From UBA7960 sp964348755 (GTDB taxonomy: Bacteria; Bacteroidota; Bacteroidia; Bacteroidales; UBA7960), in the NCBI GenBank assembly GCA_964348755.1, contig CAYGDW010000055.1:1-19822 (forward strand): a stretch of DNA of 19,822 nt, read 5' to 3'. The notes beneath the pieces were generated by a model, which did not search any database, was not told the origin of the DNA, and saw only the letters and a program-made list of their open reading frames with translations. Positions 16,619-19,822 of this stretch are shown here, one piece after another (positions within the stretch are counted from its first letter, which is position 1; each line of letters opens with the position of its first letter). Made by a program: the position numbers and the translations under genes.

Positions 16619-17971
16619 ATGAAGAATTTTTGGCTTACACTAATTGTCTTTTTGTCTCCGTTTGTCGGACTCAGCCCGGCAGTTTCGCAAGAAAAAGTGG
16701 TTATTGACCAGGTTATTGCTATCGTAGGGAATAGCGCCATTTTAGAGTCCGACATCTTTAACCAGCGCCGCCAGCTTCAGGGCCAGGGGGTTGATTTGGG
16801 AGCAAACCCAGAGTGTTCAATTCTTGACGATTTGCTCTATCAAAAACTTTTGTTTAATCAGGCCCTTATCGATAGCATAGTGGTTAGCGACGATCAGGTT
16901 GAACAGGTGCTTGAACGCCGCCTAAGGTTTTTTATACAACAAATTGGAAGCCGCGAAAGGCTTGAGGCATACTACGGAAAGTCACTCGATGAACTCAAAG
17001 ATGATTTCAGGGATATAGTGCGCGAGCAGGAACTGAGCCAGCAAATGGAAGCCAAAATTACCCGCAATGTTGCTGTTACTCCATCAGAGGTACGGGCATT
17101 CTTTAACCGGATTCCAAAGGATAGTATCCCAATGATTGAAAGTGAAATAGTAATGGCCGAAATTGTTAAAAAGCCACCTGTGCAGGCTGAGGAAATTGCA
17201 GCTGTGCGAAGCAGTTTAGAGAATTACCGACAGAGGGTTATAAGAGGCGACAACTTTTCCACCCTGGCCATTCTGTATTCGGAAGACCCCGGTTCGGCCC
17301 GCAGAGGCGGTGAATTGGGCTTTTTCGGCCGGGGAGAACTTTATCCGGAGTTTGAAACAGCAGCCTTTAGCCTAAGACCTGGCGAAGTGTCAGAAATTGT
17401 TGAAACCCAGGCCGGTTTTCATATTATACAAATGATTGAAAGAAGAGGAGAGCAGTTTAATGTACGGCATATTTTGCTTAAACCAAAAGTCTCGCCCCTT
17501 GATTTGTTGGCAGCACGACAACAACTCGACAGCATCAGAACCATAATTAATAACGGTGAAATGACTTTTGCCGAAGCAGCGCTAAAGTTTTCTGACGCCC
17601 CAAATAAAATCAATCAGGGTTTAATGATTAATTCCTTTAGCAATACAAACCGCTTCAGAACAGAAGAAATTGACCCGAACCTATTTTTTGTAATTGACCG
17701 CATGACCGTGGGTGGCATATCAGCCCCAGTCAGTATGACCACCGAAGAAGGCCACCAGGCATTTCGCATAGTGCAACTAATAAGCCGCTCCGAACCTCAC
17801 CTGGCCAACCTGCAACAAGATTACGACTTCATTCAGGAACTTGCCCTTAGAGAAAAAAGAAGAAATGCAACCCTTGAATGGATTGCCAGGCGATTGCCCA
17901 ATACCTATGTTTTTGTTAATGAAAAATATCATGGGTGCACTTTTGAACTTAACTGGCTGAAAAAACCTTGA
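16619..17971 (+). CDS. surA: SurA-like periplasmic chaperone / peptidyl-prolyl isomerase
   Basis: A 450-aa exported protein, signal peptide ending near AVSQ (residue 24). The mature N-terminus VVIDQVIAIVGNSAILESDI is the SurA opening strand and helix. A helical chaperone region runs to about 170. Parvulin domain 1 is at about 175-275 with SEDPGSARRGGELGFFGRGE and AGFHIIQMIE. Parvulin domain 2 (about 280-385) starts with VRHILLKPK but lacks the GG(D/E)LG block, so it looks degenerate. Length and order match E. coli SurA (428 aa), which escorts beta-barrel proteins to the BAM complex. It is the last intact gene before a broken moxR gene. Confidence 0.92.
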   Translation: MKNFWLTLIVFLSPFVGLSPAVSQEKVVIDQVIAIVGNSAILESDIFNQRRQLQGQGVDLGANPECSILDDLLYQKLLFNQALIDSIVVSDDQVEQVLERRLRFFIQQIGSRERLEAYYGKSLDELKDDFRDIVREQELSQQMEAKITRNVAVTPSEVRAFFNRIPKDSIPMIESEIVMAEIVKKPPVQAEEIAAVRSSLENYRQRVIRGDNFSTLAILYSEDPGSARRGGELGFFGRGELYPEFETAAFSLRPGEVSEIVETQAGFHIIQMIERRGEQFNVRHILLKPKVSPLDLLAARQQLDSIRTIINNGEMTFAEAALKFSDAPNKINQGLMINSFSNTNRFRTEEIDPNLFFVIDRMTVGGISAPVSMTTEEGHQAFRIVQLISRSEPHLANLQQDYDFIQELALREKRRNATLEWIARRLPNTYVFVNEKYHGCTFELNWLKKP

Positions 17972-17990
17972 TTCGGAAAAAACAGAGGGT

Positions 17991-18955
17991 ATGCAGTACA
18001 AATCGGATGTAGAAGCACTTTATGCCTTTGCTTTAAAGTACCATTAACTGCGCTATGAAATCTCTAAAGTAATTGTTGGCCAGGGCGAGGTCGTAAAAAA
18101 CGTGCTGATAAGTATATTCAGCCGCGGCCATTGCCTGTTGGTTGGGGTGCCCGGGCTAGCCAAAACATTGCTGGTAAACACCGTGGCAAAAGTGTTGGGT
18201 TAAAATACAGCCGCATTCAGCTCACTCCGGACCTAATGCCTTCCGATATAATCGGAACCTAAATCCTTGACGAAACCCGCAACTTCAGGTTTATAAAAGG
18301 TCAATTGTTTTCAAATATTATACTTGCCGACGAAATAAACCGCACCCCACCCAAAACACAGTCGGCCCTGCTCGAAACCATGCAGGAACGGTCGGTTACT
18401 GCTGCCGGGCATACTTATCGGCTTGAAGACCCACTCTATGTGCTGGCTACCCAAAACCCCATTGAAGAAGAAGGAACCTATCCCTTGCCCGAAGCCCAGT
18501 TAGATCGGTTTATGTTCAATGTAATGCTCCAATACCCTACTTTTGAACAGAAACTTCTGTTTGTAAAAACAACACCAGCCGACCACAAGGTCGATCTGAA
18601 ATTAGTTTTGAGCGCCAATGAATTGATTTATTTTCAGGAACCAGTTAGAAAAGTACCGGTAACTGATAATTAATGGAATATGCCGTGAACCAGGCATGCA
18701 AAACCCGACCAAACACCGGCAAAGGCCATCCGCTTGCCACGGAAAACATTAGCTGGGGTGCTGGCCCCATAGCATCGCAATACCTTAATTATTGGTGCTA
18801 AGGCCCATGCATCCATTCGCGGAAAATTTGCACCCGATATTGAAGATGTAAATGCCATAGCCTATTCAATCCTCAGGCATCGAATTGTAATAAATTACAA
18901 AGCCGAAGCCAAAGGAATTTCCGTCGATACAATCATTGACAGGCTTTCTGAGTAG
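17991..18955 (+). pseudogene. moxR: Degraded MoxR-family AAA+ ATPase
   Basis: Conceptual repair gives about 320 aa of a MoxR ATPase from MQYKSDVEALYAF to TIIDRLSE. Walker A GVPGLAKT is at 18144-18167 in one frame, and Walker B IILADE at 18317-18334 in another; ATQNPIEEEGTYPLPEAQLD follows. Damage seen by comparison with the family consensus: a TAA for a Lys codon at 18045-18047, a 1-nt deletion near 18200 (LG/LKYSRIQ), a TAA for a Glu codon at 18260-18262 (IIGT*ILDE), a 1-nt deletion near 18671 (DN/MEYAV), and a 1-nt insertion near 18787 (QYL/IIGAKAH). The longest intact piece, 18305-18670, is not a plausible gene because it lacks Walker A and begins inside the fold. The gene sits 19 nt after surA and was presumably its operon partner. 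Confidence 0.93.
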
Positions 18956-19011
18956 TTTGCATATTGATTATAAGCATCTTGCGGCTATTTTGATTTTTTT
19001 TCAATCAGGGC
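18956..19011. other. Gap between moxR remnant and rRNA promoters
   Basis: No gene, RNA or strong hairpin is seen. It is AT-rich, with a run of eight T at 18993-19001. No trace of the DUF58 or von Willebrand-type genes that often follow moxR could be recognised. Confidence 0.5.
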
Positions 19012-19041
19012 TTGATAAAACAGATTTAGTTGTTACCTTTG
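19012..19041 (+). promoter_or_regulatory. rRNA operon promoter P1
   Basis: TTG (19012-19014), exactly 19 nt, then TACCTTTG (19034-19041): a full match to the Bacteroidota consensus TTG-N19-TAnnTTTG. It lies about 240 nt before the 16S gene. It is followed by a small hairpin (CCTT 19047-19050 / AAGG 19055-19058) and a boxA-like element. Confidence 0.85.
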
Positions 19042-19069
19042 CATCCCCTTTACGAAGGAAGTCGCAGGT

Positions 19070-19080
19070 TGATCTTTAAA
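19070..19080 (+). promoter_or_regulatory. boxA-like antitermination element, first copy
   Basis: TGATCTTTAAA resembles the boxA core of rRNA leaders (TGCTCTTTAACA in E. coli), bound by the NusB-NusE complex. It lies about 30 nt after P1. Assigned by similarity and position only. Confidence 0.5.
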
Positions 19081-19096
19081 AAAAAATCACAAAATG

Positions 19097-19126
19097 TTGG
19101 TGAGAATAAAAAACTGATTACCTTTG
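19097..19126 (+). promoter_or_regulatory. rRNA operon promoter P2
   Basis: TTG (19097-19099), exactly 19 nt, then TACCTTTG (19119-19126), identical in geometry and -7 sequence to P1; both continue with CA and then a C-rich stretch. A small hairpin (TCCC 19131-19134 / GGGA 19141-19144) follows. It is about 160 nt before the 16S gene. Confidence 0.85.
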
Positions 19127-19147
19127 CACCTCCCAAATGCGGGAAAA

Positions 19148-19159
19148 TGATCTTTGAAA
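19148..19159 (+). promoter_or_regulatory. boxA-like antitermination element, second copy
   Basis: TGATCTTTGAAA, nearly identical to the copy at 19070, about 22 nt after P2. Elements of the form TTCTTTGA are common just upstream of 16S genes in this phylum. The remaining 125 nt up to the 16S start hold no other motif I can name. Confidence 0.55.
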
Positions 19160-19284
19160 GAATTGGGAAAGCCAAAAAGTAGCGCAAAAAACAATACCCG
19201 TTAATTGACTTTAGGGTTGATTATACGAACCAAAGAGAAATAAGAGTCGGGACAGTACTTACATATTGTCTAATAACATTAGAA

Positions 19285-19822
<538 letters not shown>

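Noticed and set aside
18305..18673. Stand-alone 122-aa MoxR-like protein
   Set aside because: It starts at a TTG in the middle of the AAA+ fold, lacks Walker A, and is flanked by the rest of the same gene in other frames; it is a fragment of the pseudogene.
18670..18858. 62-codon minus-strand open frame in the moxR remnant
   Set aside because: Antisense to recognisable MoxR C-terminal sequence; a chance frame.

Overview
The window reads as a chromosomal segment of a Bacteroidota bacterium, probably class Bacteroidia. Four independent lines support this: the partial 16S rRNA gene at the right end; promoters of the Bacteroidota type (TTG, 19 nt, TAnnTTTG) instead of the E. coli -35/-10 type; a C-terminal type IX secretion sorting domain of the CHU_C kind; and the weak or absent Shine-Dalgarno sequences. 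No mobile element, CRISPR array, tRNA or phage gene was seen.

Left part (1-6.3 kb): a minus-strand superoxide dismutase with Mn-type residues and a lipoprotein signal; a minus-strand membrane-anchored protein with three helix-hairpin-helix (ComEA-like) units; a divergent plus-strand secreted serine hydrolase of the class C beta-lactamase/esterase fold; then two adjacent sodium-coupled amino-acid transporters of unrelated families (NSS and AGCS), 5 nt apart.

Middle part (6.4-12.1 kb): an envelope cluster. It has an OstA/LptA-like protein (lipopolysaccharide transport family), a pair of M16B metallopeptidase subunits in which the first carries the HxxEH zinc site and the second only the R/Y substrate site, and a fibronectin-like secreted protein ending in a type IX sorting domain.

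Right part (12.1-19.8 kb): guaB (IMP dehydrogenase), followed closely by three SurA/parvulin-related exported proteins (a 668-aa two-parvulin protein, a 298-aa lipoprotein without a recognisable parvulin domain, and a 450-aa SurA-like protein). This is a probable outer-membrane-protein chaperone operon. Next comes a heavily damaged moxR AAA+ ATPase gene with two nonsense codons and three frameshifts. Then, after a 329-nt leader holding two near-identical promoter + boxA-like modules, comes the start of a 16S rRNA gene that runs off the window.

Most genes are ordinary for the phylum. The points most worth a second look are the decayed moxR against the rRNA operon, the duplicated rRNA promoter modules, the lipoprotein SOD and the degenerate middle member of the chaperone operon. 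I did not find convincing evidence of an undescribed system.
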